From Chersky-840 sp963810195 (GTDB lineage Bacteria > Actinomycetota > Acidimicrobiia > Acidimicrobiales > UBA8190): a stretch of 64,000 nt of DNA. The position numbers and the translations under genes are program-made. Under the pieces are notes generated by a model that had not been told where the DNA came from, ran no database searches, and saw only the letters and a list, made by a program, of their open reading frames with translations. The stretch spans positions 186,001 through 250,000 of the forward strand of contig CAWEMO010000003.1 in NCBI GenBank assembly GCA_963810195.1, read 5' to 3'. Positions 17,628-27,410 of the stretch are shown here, piece by piece; the stretch's first letter is position 1; each line of letters begins with the position of its first letter.

Positions 17628-18938
17628 GTGAACAGCCCCGTCGCACCCGACCCGGTGTCCGCGCCGGCCATGGAGCCGTTCGACCCCGATGCCGAGCTCG
17701 TCGCCGTGCTCGGCACACCCGAGGGCCGCGCCGACCCGTATCCCCACTACGCCCGCATCCGGGAACACGCACCGGTGTTCCGCTCCGCCATGGGCAACTG
17801 GGTGGTCACACGCTTCGCCGACTGCCAGCAGGTCCTACGGGCGCCGCAGTTCGGCAAGGGGTCCGACCTCGACGCCACGGCCCGGATGCGGCTCGCCCGG
17901 TGGGGGGTCCCGCCCGAAGAGGCGGCGGACTTCTTGGAGTTCTTCCGGCGGCGCCAGTCGATTCTCACGCTCAATCCCCCCGACCACACGCGACTGCGTG
18001 GGCTCGTGGCCCGCGCCTTCACGCCCAACACCGTCGAGGCGCTGCGCCCTCACGTGGTGGCGCTGTGCGACGGGCTCCTCGACACCATGGCCGAGCTCGC
18101 CGCCGGTGGCCGCAGCGTCGACGTGATCCGCGAGCTCGCCTTCCCCCTCCCGGTGGCGGTGATCGGTGAGCTCCTCGGCGTGCCCGTGGAGGATCGAGCC
18201 CAGTTCCAGGCTCTGGTCCGGGCCGCTACCGCGATCCTCGAGCCCATGTCGGGCCTCGAGGACCTCCACGCGGCGCGGTCGGCGCGGCTCGAGATGGAAC
18301 GGTACTTTGCAGATCTCGTCGCAGAACGCCGTAGGGACCCTGCCGAGGGCCTTCTGGCGGAGCTCGTCGCCGTGTCCGACGGTTCGGACCGGCTCACCGA
18401 GGACGAGGTGGTCTCCACGGCGATCCTGCTCTTCGCGGCCGGCTTCGAGACCACGACGAACCTCATCGGCAACGGTCTGTTCGCCTTGCTCAGCCATCCC
18501 GAGGAGCTGGCGCGGCTGCGGTCGTCGGCACAGGATGCCGGCGCGGTGCATCGTGCGGTGGAGGAGCTGCTGCGGTGGGACTCCCCGGTGCAGCTCGACG
18601 GCCGCGTCGCCTTGCGCGACAGCGCCGTGGCAGGCCAGGACATCGGGCCCGGAGAACAGGTCATGACGCTGCTCGGGGCCGCCAACCGCGACCCACGCCG
18701 GTTCCGCCATCCCGAGATCCTCGACCTGGGTCGCGACGAAGGGGCCCCGATGAGCTTCGGGAGCGGGATCCACTACTGCCTGGGCGCGGCTCTGGCCCGC
18801 CTCGAGGGCCAGGTGTGCTTCGGTCGCCTGCTGACCCGTTTCGAGCGACTCGAGCTCGGTGACGGAGCCGTGACCCATCGCGATTCCATCACCCTCCGGG
18901 GCTTGGCCAGCCTGCCGGTGACGATGACCCCCGCCTGA
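17628..18938 (+). CDS. Cytochrome P450
   Basis: 436 residues from the GTG at 17628. I-helix LFAAGFETTTNLIGNGL (oxygen-activating Thr), K-helix EELLRWDSPVQ (ExxR), and the heme loop FGSGIHYCLGAALARLE with the Cys ligand near residue 383. Soluble bacterial class; no membrane anchor. It follows the acyl-CoA ligase by three bases. No ferredoxin is adjacent in the same direction; the frameshifted reductase at 14-15 kb is on the other strand. Substrate is unknown. Confidence 0.93.
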   Translation: MNSPVAPDPVSAPAMEPFDPDAELVAVLGTPEGRADPYPHYARIREHAPVFRSAMGNWVVTRFADCQQVLRAPQFGKGSDLDATARMRLARWGVPPEEAADFLEFFRRRQSILTLNPPDHTRLRGLVARAFTPNTVEALRPHVVALCDGLLDTMAELAAGGRSVDVIRELAFPLPVAVIGELLGVPVEDRAQFQALVRAATAILEPMSGLEDLHAARSARLEMERYFADLVAERRRDPAEGLLAELVAVSDGSDRLTEDEVVSTAILLFAAGFETTTNLIGNGLFALLSHPEELARLRSSAQDAGAVHRAVEELLRWDSPVQLDGRVALRDSAVAGQDIGPGEQVMTLLGAANRDPRRFRHPEILDLGRDEGAPMSFGSGIHYCLGAALARLEGQVCFGRLLTRFERLELGDGAVTHRDSITLRGLASLPVTMTPA

Positions 18939-18955
18939 CCCCGCTTCCCGGGGGT

Positions 18956-19351
18956 TCAGAACGGAAGCGTGTCTCCGCTCGATGCCGTCTCTTCGGCACC
19001 GACAGCCGGGGAGCGGTCGACGAATTCGTCTCCGGGGCTTTCCATCGACTCGTCTGGAGCTCCGTCGTCCTCCTCGTCGTCGGCCGTCGCCTCCGGTGTG
19101 GTGCGTCCGACCGCCTCGAGCTTGGGCACGAGCTCCTCGACCTGCGCCCGGGTACGCCGGATCCGCCTGTCGAGCTCGTCGACGATGGCCGTCGCACGCT
19201 CGAGGCGCGCCACGAGCTGGTCCACGTCGACCTCGCTCCTCTCGAAGAATTCGACGATGCTGTCGAGCTCGCGGCTTGCCGCCATGTAGCTGAGCTCCCC
19301 CACCGGGTCGCCGGGTTCGGGGACGTGCTCGTCGCGCCCTGCTGCGTTCAT
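18956..19351 (-). CDS. xseB: Exodeoxyribonuclease VII small subunit, extended C-terminus
   Basis: 131 residues from the ATG at 19351, which overlaps the xseA stop (ATGA). The XseB core is the two-helix segment SYMAASRELDSIVEFFERSEVDVDQLVARLERATAIVDELDRRI (roughly residues 22-65). Canonical XseB is about 80 residues. Here an acidic, Ser/Asp/Glu-rich tail of about 50 residues follows and ends GDTLPF. The small subunit assembles in several copies on the XseA helical stalk. Confidence 0.88.
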   Translation of the reverse strand: MNAAGRDEHVPEPGDPVGELSYMAASRELDSIVEFFERSEVDVDQLVARLERATAIVDELDRRIRRTRAQVEELVPKLEAVGRTTPEATADDEEDDGAPDESMESPGDEFVDRSPAVGAEETASSGDTLPF

Positions 19352-20712
19352 GTCTTCCCCTCGGTCGTCGATCGAAGCTCGGTGGCGTTCACGGTCGAGC
19401 TCGCCCGCCCGTCCGCGAACCTCGTCAACAGCGTGGCCCCGGCACGGAGGTCGGCCACCGAGCGGAGCACGGCTCCGTCGGGCCCGAGGGTGATGGTGTA
19501 GCCCCGTTCGAGTTGACGCTCGATGTCGTAGGCGGCCAACAGACGCCTCCACGTGGCGGCCCTGTCGTGTTGGCGGTCGACGGCGCCCAGCGCACGGGGC
19601 CCGACCAGACCGGCCCGTCGCTCGACCGAAGCACCGGCGAAGTCGAGCTGGCGGCGCGCCTGGGTCGCGATCTGCGCGACCCGACGCTCGAGCCGTTCGG
19701 CGTGGCGCGACAGCTGGTTGCGGGTGGCGTTCGTCAAGCGGTGACGTGCCGCGGTGTCCCGCAACGCGGCGTCAGCCAGCGCGTCGACGGCACATCGCCC
19801 GATGCGGGAACCGGAGCGTGCCACCGACTCCCACCACTGCCACACCTGGCGGACCAGCTCCTGACCGCATGCCGTGGGCGTCACGAAGGACCGGTTGGCG
19901 ACGATGTCGGCGACGGACTGGTCCCCGGTGTGCCCGATCCCGGTCCACAGAGGAACTTCCAACGCGGTGATGGCACGGGCGACGGGCTCGGCGTCGAAGG
20001 CGGCGAGATCGCCCCGGGACCCTCCACCCCGCACGAGGACGGCGACGTCGAACTCGGAGCCCGACAGTGCCCCGAGCGCCCTGGCGATCGACGCCGGAGC
20101 TCCGGCACCTTGGACGTTGGCCCGGAACAGGACGACTGCAAAAGCGAGCTCCGACCCGTGCAACTGGCCCACGAAGTCGTTGTATCCCTCCGAGCCCGGG
20201 CTCGCCACGAGCCCGATGCGCAACGGAACCACGGGAACCTCGAGCTCGCGGTTTCGTCCCAGGAGTCCCTCGCTGTCGAGCGCGTGGAGCAGCGCGGCCC
20301 GCCGGGCCGCCAGCCGGCCCAGCAGCGCGGTGACGTCGACGTCGGACGCGATGAAATTGATCTGGCCCTTGGGAGGGTAGAACTCCACGCGGCCCCGCAG
20401 GGACACCACCGTGCCGGGCTCGAGTACCACTCCCTGACGTGCGAGCGTCGCCTTGAGCGGGCCCCAGGTCCTTCCCCAGCAGTTGACCTTCAGCACCGGG
20501 GTGTCCCGGCCCCGCGCCGCGTCAGGATCGACCAGCTCCATGTAGCAGTGGCCCGTGCGGTCCGAGATGCTCTGGATCTCCCCCCGTACCCACTGCAGAT
20601 GGCCTCGAGGGAACGAGGCGGTGATGGCCGCCTGCACCTGCCGGTAGAGGGCGGCTATCGACAGCGCCTCGGGCTGCTCCTCGAGGGCGAGCCGGCCGGA
20701 CTGCGGGTCCAT
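19348..20712 (-). CDS. xseA: Exodeoxyribonuclease VII large subunit
   Basis: 454 residues from the ATG at 20712 (MDPQSGRLALEE). N-terminal OB-fold binds ssDNA (LQWVRGEIQSISDRTGHCYMEL, VVSLRGRVEFYPPKGQINF). The catalytic domain contains RIGLVASPGSEGYNDF, VLVRGGGSRGDLAAFD, PLWTGIGHTGDQSVADIVA and TPTACGQEL, then a long helical stalk and a C-terminal ERGYTITLGPDGAVLRS segment. The enzyme degrades ssDNA in both directions. The gene is divergent from the RNase P RNA, with about 90 bases between them. Confidence 0.95.
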   Translation of the reverse strand: MDPQSGRLALEEQPEALSIAALYRQVQAAITASFPRGHLQWVRGEIQSISDRTGHCYMELVDPDAARGRDTPVLKVNCWGRTWGPLKATLARQGVVLEPGTVVSLRGRVEFYPPKGQINFIASDVDVTALLGRLAARRAALLHALDSEGLLGRNRELEVPVVPLRIGLVASPGSEGYNDFVGQLHGSELAFAVVLFRANVQGAGAPASIARALGALSGSEFDVAVLVRGGGSRGDLAAFDAEPVARAITALEVPLWTGIGHTGDQSVADIVANRSFVTPTACGQELVRQVWQWWESVARSGSRIGRCAVDALADAALRDTAARHRLTNATRNQLSRHAERLERRVAQIATQARRQLDFAGASVERRAGLVGPRALGAVDRQHDRAATWRRLLAAYDIERQLERGYTITLGPDGAVLRSVADLRAGATLLTRFADGRASSTVNATELRSTTEGKT

Positions 20713-20804
20713 GGTGCGCCACCCTATCGAGGGGATGGTCGGCCACGGCCCCGACACCCGTGCCGGCGTGTCCTCATGGGCGCCCGACCTGGCAGACTGA
20801 TCGC

Positions 20805-21179
<375 letters not shown>

Positions 21180-21428
21180 ACCAATGGCCTTGAGTAGGGA
21201 CTTCACGCATGATGGCGCTTCGTCTGACAGGCCTCCAAGCAGGAACCCGCAGTTCGGCCTGGTCTGGCACCCCTCGCTGCCCGCACAAGAGCGTTGCTAG
21301 ATGCGCCCCCTCAGGCCGTTGTCGCCGCCCTGTCTGAGCATCCGGGGTCCCGGCAGCAAAGTAACCGGGCAGGCATTAGTCATGTTGCCAATCTCCACGC
21401 TGATCGATGGTGCGAATAGATTTCGACG
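21180..21428. other. Intergenic, no gene recognised
   Basis: No supported frame. Contains TAGATGCGCCCCCTCAGG (21298-21315), part of a 21-base motif that recurs with two mismatches at 34580-34600, just beyond the IS110 element. Confidence 0.4.
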
Positions 21429-22887
21429 TCAGCGACGAGCAGAGCGCTTTCTGTCGGTGCGAGCCGTCTTCCGTTTCTTCTTCTTCGCCGCTCCCGACCC
21501 ACCGAGGCCCTGCTGCACCACCGGTGGTGTTCGGGTACGCCCAGGATCGACTCCCTGCACCAGGGGCACAAGAGGTTCCGGTCGCGAAGCGACGACGAGA
21601 AGTCCGGTGACACCAGCGATGTCAATGATCCACCACGGGAGCCAACTCAGTTGCCACTGGGCGATAACAGTGGTGAGTATCGCGATGACGATGGCGATAC
21701 CGAATCGGCGAGTGCTCCCTCGCGCTGCCACTGCCAATCCCACGGCCAGGGCTGGCCAGATGTAGTAGGGAGTACTCGCCGCTTCCACATAGATTCGCAG
21801 CGCGAGGGCAAGAGCCACGGCCCAGGCGATCATCTCAGGCCTCTCGCGCCACCGCCGCGCCCACCAGCCCACACCGACGGCAAAGGCGAGGACCAAGACA
21901 CGCATCGGGCCACCGCCGACAGCGGTCTCAACACCACTTCCGCCCTCCTTGGGGGCCAAGAAGGTCCACGGCGTCTGGTGATCGCTTGGGCGATCAGGAA
22001 ACGTCGGTTGTATCACCAGAGAGTGAACGGTGTCGTGAAAATTCGCGGCCAACGGGCCGATGGTCACCACCGCGGCAGGGATGACGCCTCGGATGATCAA
22101 GCCGAGCGCTCGCTTCTTGCCACCCATGACAAGGAGAATCGGGAAGACCATGAGGATGAGCGGTTGGAACGCGAGAGCCGCACCAAATAGCCATCCCGCG
22201 CCGGTGAAGCGTTGATCCATGACGAAGAGTAGGGCGTAGATGCCCAGAGCCACAGCTACGGCATCTTCTGGATGCCCCCAAATCACCGTGACGTTCCAGA
22301 GCACCACCACCTCAGCGACACCAAGGACAGCGCGTTCGCGAGCGCGAGACCTGGAGCCGTTCGGCCAGCGCATCGAAGGCGAACAAAGCCACGCACGATA
22401 ACAACAAGGCGATTATGACGAGCCCCACGAACTCCTGAGGCTGAAGGACGTATTCGTTGCCTCGCGAGATGCTCGGACCCAGGTAGTACAGGCCCGGTAC
22501 ATGGCGTACGAAGAGGACCGGGGGATGTGCGACCAGATGATGATTCACCTTGATCTCGATGATGTTGGCGTGAAGTCCATCGCTGAACGCCGCGATCGGT
22601 GCCAACGCGATCAAAATGCCGGGGTAGGCCAGAAAGCCTACGTTTGGCCGGTAGATCGCACTGAAGTGTCCATGTGCAAACTCGGTGGCGGCACCGTTGG
22701 TAGCCACAAGATCCACTGGTGCGATCCACAAAGAGGGCACATGTTGGACGATGGGTCCCCACCGGAAGATGTAGGCCAACCCCAAACTGACATAGATGAC
22801 AGACACGACGATGGGCCAGATCCTGCGGTCGAGACGCCCGATCACCCGGTTGCCAGAATAGGAATCCCTAGAGGCGCGATTCGGCAT
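21429..22887 (-). pseudogene. Polytopic membrane glycosyltransferase (GT87/DUF2029-like), split by a frameshift
   Basis: Two overlapping frames (22887-22312 and 22373-21429) read as one protein. The first carries the N-terminal helix IWPIVVSVIYVSLGLAYIF and further membrane segments; the second continues with WGHPEDAVAVALGIYALLF, alternating hydrophobic helices, and a basic tail rich in KKKKRK. The join lies near 22330-22345 (ALAERLQVSRS to RERAVLGVAEV). Multi-helix topology and the GHPED segment suggest a polyprenyl-phosphate-sugar-dependent mannosyltransferase-like enzyme; assignment is tentative. It marks the start of the lower-GC IS-rich island. The frameshift may be real or an assembly error. 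Confidence 0.55.
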
Positions 22888-23330
22888 TACCGTGACAGCC
22901 TGCCATGGGTCGCCGTCATCTGCTGTGGACCCTTGGTGGGTGCACTTGCTCTCCAGCTCGGCGTGCGTGTCAGAGGGACTCTAAACGCTCTCATCCCACC
23001 CGCAATGTGTCGGTATCGTTCGGTGATGAAACCGCAGATCGGGGTGGCCCGGACACGCATCTAAACAGGTCTGAACACCCTAAGCTCGGGCCTCCGGGCC
23101 TTAGGGTGCAGCGAGTTGATCCCTGCCCTGTCTCGCCTCGGTATCACGCTGGAGCGGCGAAGCGGACTCCTCAAATTATGAAGGGCGGGCAGGGCAGGCC
23201 AGCTCGGTGGGCGTGACGACCCTGTTTGAGGAATTCGGGACTGGCCTGCCAGATCCCTCTTGGCGATGTTCGGGACACGCGCCTCACCGACCGGCCTCGG
23301 ATCGACGTCCGACAAACCGGGGAGGAGTCG
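22888..23330. other. Intergenic; hairpin and probable IS110 left end
   Basis: No gene. Holds a strong hairpin at 23076-23108 (arms CACCCTAA/TTAGGGTG) and then about 220 bases directly upstream of the truncated IS110 transposase. In IS110-group elements this non-coding left end encodes the guide (bridge) RNA. Confidence 0.4.
23076..23108. terminator. Stem-loop, possible terminator or IS boundary
   Basis: CACCCTAA (23076-23083) pairs with TTAGGGTG (23101-23108) around a GC-rich loop that itself contains GGCC repeats. No T-run follows. It lies between the glycosyltransferase promoter side and the IS110 relic, so an IS-end role is as likely as termination. Confidence 0.35.
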
Positions 23331-23585
23331 ATGAGCACATTGGGGATCGATCTGGCCGTGCGGGCCGCGCACGTGGCCACCTTGACCAACGACCAGGGCG
23401 AGGTGATCTGGTCGCGCCGGCGGTTCCAGAGCCACCCCCCGGACTTGGCCGCGCTAGGCGAAGCGGCTGGACCGGCGTCGGAGCTGACCGTGGTCATCGA
23501 ACCCACCCGCAGTGCGTGGGTGGTCGTGGCTGCGCATCTTCGAGCCACCGGAGCCAAGGTGGTGATGGTGCCGCTCCCGCCGCGG
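23331..23585 (+). pseudogene. IS110-family transposase, N-terminal fragment
   Basis: ATG at 23331 with GGGGAGGAG directly upstream. About 85 residues match the IS110 DEDD recombinase start: MSTLGIDLAVRAAHVATLT (first Asp in GIDLA), then ELTVVIEPTRSAWVVVAAHL (Glu in VIEPT) and VVMVPLPP. After that the frame continues without family similarity and the rest of the catalytic domain and the C-terminal serine domain are missing. A deletion relic. Confidence 0.75.
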
Positions 23586-23891
23586 TCTGGGTGGTCACGA
23601 GAGCGACAGGGCGACCGGTACTCGGTGCGGGCCCGATCGCCTTCGATTCAACTCGGCAGTACCGGGTGCCATCACGACACGTGCGCTGGCGCCCGAGCGT
23701 CGAGCGCTCATCTAATGGCGACGGCGGGTGATCCCAATCGGACGGGTCGACTTTGTCGCACTCGGCAGCGGCCCGTCTGGCGCTGCCTCCGGCGTGGCAT
23801 CCCAGTCCGGGTGATCCCGATCGGCCTGGGGGTGGTCGGCTGGACACCTGCAAGGACGTCGCAGAACCGGCATGTTCGAGCGGTCTCGGCC
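23586..23891. other. IS-flanking sequence with dispersed repeat
   Basis: No gene recognised. The stretch 23790-23880 (ATCCCAGTCCGGGTGATCCC, then GATCGGCCTG and GGTGGTCGG) resembles 38310-38410 upstream of the IS630, and a shorter related motif occurs at 23728-23745. Confidence 0.4.
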
Positions 23892-25212
23892 TGAATTGCC
23901 CTGGGTCTGATGGAGACTCACGCTCTTTGATTCACGCGGCCGGGTCGGCCTCCTCCTGCTGACGGTAGTACGCGTCCTCGAACTCCGCCGGCGGGACCAT
24001 GTTGCAGGCGGAGTGCAGGCGCCGTGCGTTCCACCACTCCACCCACCGAGCGGTGTGGAGTTCGACATCGTTAACTCCGCTCCAGGGGCCGTAGCGATAG
24101 ATGATCTCGGTCTTGTACAGACCGTTCACGGTCTCGGCCAGGGCGTTGTCGTAGGAGTCTCCCTTGGATCCCACCGAGGACACGGCCCCGGCCTCGGCCA
24201 GGCGCTCGGTGTACCGAATGGCGAGATATTGCACGCCCCTGTCGGAATGATGCACGAGTCCGGTGACGTCGCCCCGCCGGCGCCAGATGCCCATCTCCAG
24301 GGCGTCGAGGGCCAGATCGGCCCGCAGGGAGGTGGAGACCTTCCAGCCCACGATCATGCGGGAGAAGACGTCGGTGACGAACGCCACGTAGCAGAACCCC
24401 GCTCTCGTCCACACGTAGGTGAGATCGGCCACCCACAGCTGGTTGGGCGCCTCGGCGGCGAAGTGGCGATCGACGAGGTCGGCCGGTCGCGTCGACGCCG
24501 TGTCTGCGGTGGTGGTGCGGCAGGTCTTTCCCCTTCTCGTCCCCACCAGGCCCAGCTGGCGCATGAGACGGGCCACCTGGTCCCGGCCGACGTCGATGCC
24601 CTCCCGATTCAGCTGGCGCCACAGCTTCTCCTGGCCGTAGACGCCGAAGTTCTCCACCGACACCCGGCGGATCTCGGGGATCAGCTCGGCGTCACGCAGG
24701 TCCCTCTTCGACGGAGCCCGGTCTCGGGCGGCGTAGTACGTGGACGGGGCGAACTGCAGCACCTTGCAGATCGGCTCGATTCCCCACTTGAGCCCGTCGG
24801 TTCGGTCGTTCTTGTGGGCGTCGATGAAGGCGACTACTTGGGAAGTCGCGGGTCGAGCTCCCCGCGAAGAAACTGGCGGCCGCTTCAATATCTCGTTGGC
24901 CCGCTTGAGCTCACGGTTCTCGCGCTCGAGCTCGGCGATACGCTGGCGGTCGTCGGTCGTCACCCCGACCCGCGTGCCATCGTCAATCTCCCTCTGGTTG
25001 ATCCAGTGGCTGAGCGACTCCCGGCCGATGCCGAGTTCTCGGGCCACCCTGGCGATCGCACCATGGCGCTGGCCCGTCTCCTCGATGGTCTCGTACACCA
25101 TCCGGATCGCCCGTTCCCTCAGCTCAGGCGGATAGCTGGTGTTCTTTCGACTGGACATGGCTCCATTTTCCTCCGGAATCCATGGAGCCTCCAACTAACC
25201 CAGGGCAATTCA
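23892..25212 (-). mobile_element. IS3-family insertion sequence (single-frame transposase)
   Basis: Terminal inverted repeats begin TGAATTGCCCTGGGT at both ends (23892 and, reversed, 25212), with a further TGGAG-CTC block. Length about 1321 bp. Ends are TG...CA as in IS3. Flanking bases (GCC left, GTG right) show no direct repeat, so the flanks have changed since insertion. Confidence 0.88.
23932..25158 (-). CDS. IS3-family transposase, OrfA-OrfB in one frame
   Basis: 408 residues from the ATG at 25158 (MSSRKNTSYPPELRERA). OrfA part: HTH (YPPELRERAIRMV, ELGIGRESLSHWI) and a leucine-zipper-like helix (RIAELERENRELKRANEI). OrfB part: HTH_21, then rve with DDE residues in WVADLTYVWT (D), VHHSDRGVQYLA (D) and DNALAETVNGLYKTE (E). 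Most IS3 elements need a programmed -1 shift between OrfA and OrfB. Here they are continuous, with an unusual joining segment KRPPVSSRGARPA, suggesting a fixed indel in the junction. Confidence 0.88.
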   Translation of the reverse strand: MSSRKNTSYPPELRERAIRMVYETIEETGQRHGAIARVARELGIGRESLSHWINQREIDDGTRVGVTTDDRQRIAELERENRELKRANEILKRPPVSSRGARPATSQVVAFIDAHKNDRTDGLKWGIEPICKVLQFAPSTYYAARDRAPSKRDLRDAELIPEIRRVSVENFGVYGQEKLWRQLNREGIDVGRDQVARLMRQLGLVGTRRGKTCRTTTADTASTRPADLVDRHFAAEAPNQLWVADLTYVWTRAGFCYVAFVTDVFSRMIVGWKVSTSLRADLALDALEMGIWRRRGDVTGLVHHSDRGVQYLAIRYTERLAEAGAVSSVGSKGDSYDNALAETVNGLYKTEIIYRYGPWSGVNDVELHTARWVEWWNARRLHSACNMVPPAEFEDAYYRQQEEADPAA

Positions 25213-25348
25213 GTGCGGTCAGGGTCGAGAAAACCCACCCGGTATCGTCGGCCGAGGATGATCCAGGACGTTCGGGCGAGTCGGGATGTTCCTCGGACCT
25301 GCAACTGGGCTAACAGTCGTTAGGTTCCAGCGAGCAAAGGCACGTCGT

Positions 25349-25633
25349 CTAGCTGAAGTCGATGACCGCCCTGCCCTCGATGACTTCGGGAGGCCCCGAA
25401 GCGACGCCAGCGAGATTCTGCTTGATATACGCAGCCGCGCGTTTCGTCGACTCTGCGGTGCCGGCCTCGTTCTCGAAGACGCTGATGCTGGCGCCACCAT
25501 TGGCGGTCTTGATGAGGTAGTAGGCGACGAACCCTTCTACCCCCTTGATGAGCTCCTCCACATCCTTGCGTCGACCGACCAGTTCGTCGATCAACTTGGA
25601 GCTGCCCTCGTAGTTACGAATGACCACGTGCAT
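25349..25633 (-). CDS. Small dimeric alpha/beta-barrel-like protein
   Basis: 94 residues from the ATG at 25633 with AAAGGA upstream. MHVVIRNYEGSSKLIDEL, GVEGFVAYYLIKTANGGASI and SVFENEAGTAESTKRAAAYI fit a small ABM/EthD-like alpha-beta fold often seen as hypothetical oxidoreductase-associated proteins. Function unknown. An IS3 element begins only 17 bases upstream of its start codon, so its native promoter has been displaced. Confidence 0.6.
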   Translation of the reverse strand: MHVVIRNYEGSSKLIDELVGRRKDVEELIKGVEGFVAYYLIKTANGGASISVFENEAGTAESTKRAAAYIKQNLAGVASGPPEVIEGRAVIDFS

Positions 25634-25696
25634 TTGACATCCTTTAGTTGTCTCGCGCCCCCGGGATTGTTGGACACCGAATAGAGAGGAGCCAAG

Positions 25697-26044
25697 ATGG
25701 CTCTCATGACGGTGAACGACGAGGACACGGGAGACTTTCGCTCCAAGGCTCGGTGGTCGGCGGGCAAGAAGCTGGACGTGGTGCTTCGGCTCCTGCGGGG
25801 CGAGAAGCTCGAAGAGCTCAGCCGGGAGGTGGGCATCGAAGCCCATCGGATCGCGGCCTGGCGTGACGAGTTCTTGGATGCCGGCAAGGAGGGCCTGAAG
25901 GGCAAACGGGCCACCACCGAGGACGACCGGCGTCTGCGCGACGCCGAGCGCAAGATCGGTGAGCTCACCCTCGAGAACGAGATCTGGAAGAAGGTGGCCG
26001 AAAAAAGGGGGCTGCAGATGCCGCCACAGAAGCGGCCGAGGTGA
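25697..26044 (+). CDS. IS3 OrfA (copy 1)
   Basis: 115 residues, ATG preceded by GAGAGGAG. HTH_29-like domain KARWSAGKKLDVVLRLLRG, ELSREVGIEAHRIAAWRDEFL, then a coiled coil RRLRDAERKIGELTLENEIW. The frame ends just after the A6G run (GAAAAAAGG). A -1 slip there would yield a continuous OrfAB fusion reading VAEKKGAADAATEAAEVSTEMD. Confidence 0.88.
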   Translation: MALMTVNDEDTGDFRSKARWSAGKKLDVVLRLLRGEKLEELSREVGIEAHRIAAWRDEFLDAGKEGLKGKRATTEDDRRLRDAERKIGELTLENEIWKKVAEKRGLQMPPQKRPR

Positions 26045-26907
26045 GCACCGAGATGGACATCCCCCTGGCCACGGTGTGCCGGGTCACCGGCGCCCCTCGG
26101 TCCACGATCTACCACCGCCGCGGCCGCGGTGAGCAACTCGGGTTGCGCCCTGGCCCGAAGACGGCCGTCCCCGACGACGAGCTCACCGAGCTGATCCGCA
26201 CCGTCATCGTGGACTGCCCCTTCGCCGGCGAGGGACATCGCAAGGTCCGAGCCCGGCTGCGCCGGGACTATGGGATCTGCGTGGGCAAGAACCGGGTGCT
26301 ACGGCTCATGCGCCATGCCGGGCTGCTCGCCCCCCAGCGGGCCCGGCGTCGCCGGAGTCCACGACTCCATGACGGCACGGTCATCACCACCGCCCCCAAC
26401 CTGCGGTGGGGCACCGACGCCACCATGGCCTGGACCAGAGACGACGGCTGGGTGTGGGTGTTCGTGCTCGTCGACCACTACAGCGACGAGGCCTGGGCCC
26501 ACGTGGCCAAGATCGGCAACCGCTTCGCGGCGCTCCAGCCCGTCTATGACGCCGTGATCGACCGCTTCGGGACTCTCGGTCCCGACGTGGCTCGGGGCAT
26601 CAAGCTCCGCCATGACTGGGGCAGCCAATACCGAGCGCATCACTTCCAGGGCTCGCTCAACTGGCTCGGGATCGAGGACGACGCCGCTTTCGTGGGCGAG
26701 CCCCAGGGCAACGGCGTGGCCGAACGCTTCATCCGGACCCTCAAGGAGCAGTGCCTGTGGGCCCGCCTCTGCGATGACGTCGACGAGCTGCGTCAGTTCG
26801 TGACATCGTTCATCGAGACCTACAACACCAAATGGCTCATCGAGCGCCTGGGCCACCGAACGCCTCGTGAAGCCTTTGCCGCAGCGACTGCGCAGGTGGC
26901 GGCGTGA
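26041..26907 (+). CDS. IS3 OrfB integrase (copy 1)
   Basis: 288 residues from a GTG overlapping orfA. DDE catalytic core: WGTDATMAWT (D), KLRHDWGSQYRAHHF (D) and GNGVAERFIRTLKEQ (E), with the HTH_21-like region EGHRKVRARLRRDYGICVGKN ahead of it. All catalytic residues are present, so this copy could be active if the -1 shift occurs. Confidence 0.9.
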   Translation: MSTEMDIPLATVCRVTGAPRSTIYHRRGRGEQLGLRPGPKTAVPDDELTELIRTVIVDCPFAGEGHRKVRARLRRDYGICVGKNRVLRLMRHAGLLAPQRARRRRSPRLHDGTVITTAPNLRWGTDATMAWTRDDGWVWVFVLVDHYSDEAWAHVAKIGNRFAALQPVYDAVIDRFGTLGPDVARGIKLRHDWGSQYRAHHFQGSLNWLGIEDDAAFVGEPQGNGVAERFIRTLKEQCLWARLCDDVDELRQFVTSFIETYNTKWLIERLGHRTPREAFAAATAQVAA

Positions 26908-27056
26908 TCCGGCTCGAACACGCCAAAATAGGCCCGCTCAGCTGCGTTCTCAGCCCCGCAAATCGAAGCGGTGGAACCACGGTGCCGGCATCTCGACACT
27001 CGAACAACGACCCGATAGACATTCAATCTGTCCAACGAACCGGGGCTGCAACAGTT

Positions 27057-27410
27057 GTGCCTAGCGTGTTCTTCAGTCGTGCTGCATCCTCGCGCAAGGG
27101 GCGTCCCACCGCTAGGGGCAACTCCCAGGCGCGCTCAGGCTCCTTGCAGAACCTCAACATGCCCGCCCGACAGCGAAGCAAAAGCCCGACCACCCTGCAT
27201 CGCCGTCGGGTGAGCGATCCCGGCTGGGAGCATGTCCCGATGGCCCCGGCCTGGGGTCACACAAACCGTCAGTTGCGAGCAGCCCGAGCCCCTGTGTCCC
27301 TCGCCCTAGAACGGTGATACCGGTTGGGGCAGTAGCCCTGGGACTTGGTGGCGAGGCCACCGTGCCGGCAAAGGCGGGCGGTCTACGTCTCGTCGTGTCA
27401 CGCTGGGAGG
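27057..27410. other. Intergenic, nothing recognised
   Basis: No convincing frame or RNA. It lies between the right end of IS3 copy 1 and a small hypothetical gene. Confidence 0.35.

Larger units (their letters stand above)
25650..27053 (+). mobile_element. IS3-family element, copy 1 (orfA/orfB, intact slippery site)
   Basis: 1404 bp. Target duplication GTT at 25647-25649 and 27054-27056. Ends GTCTCGCGCCCCCGG... and ...CCGGGGCTGCAACA form imperfect inverted repeats that share GCCCCGG and GTTGGACA. A second copy lies inverted at 32725-34127 with a different target duplication. OrfA and OrfB are overlapping and joined by an A6G slippery site near 26003. Confidence 0.9.
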
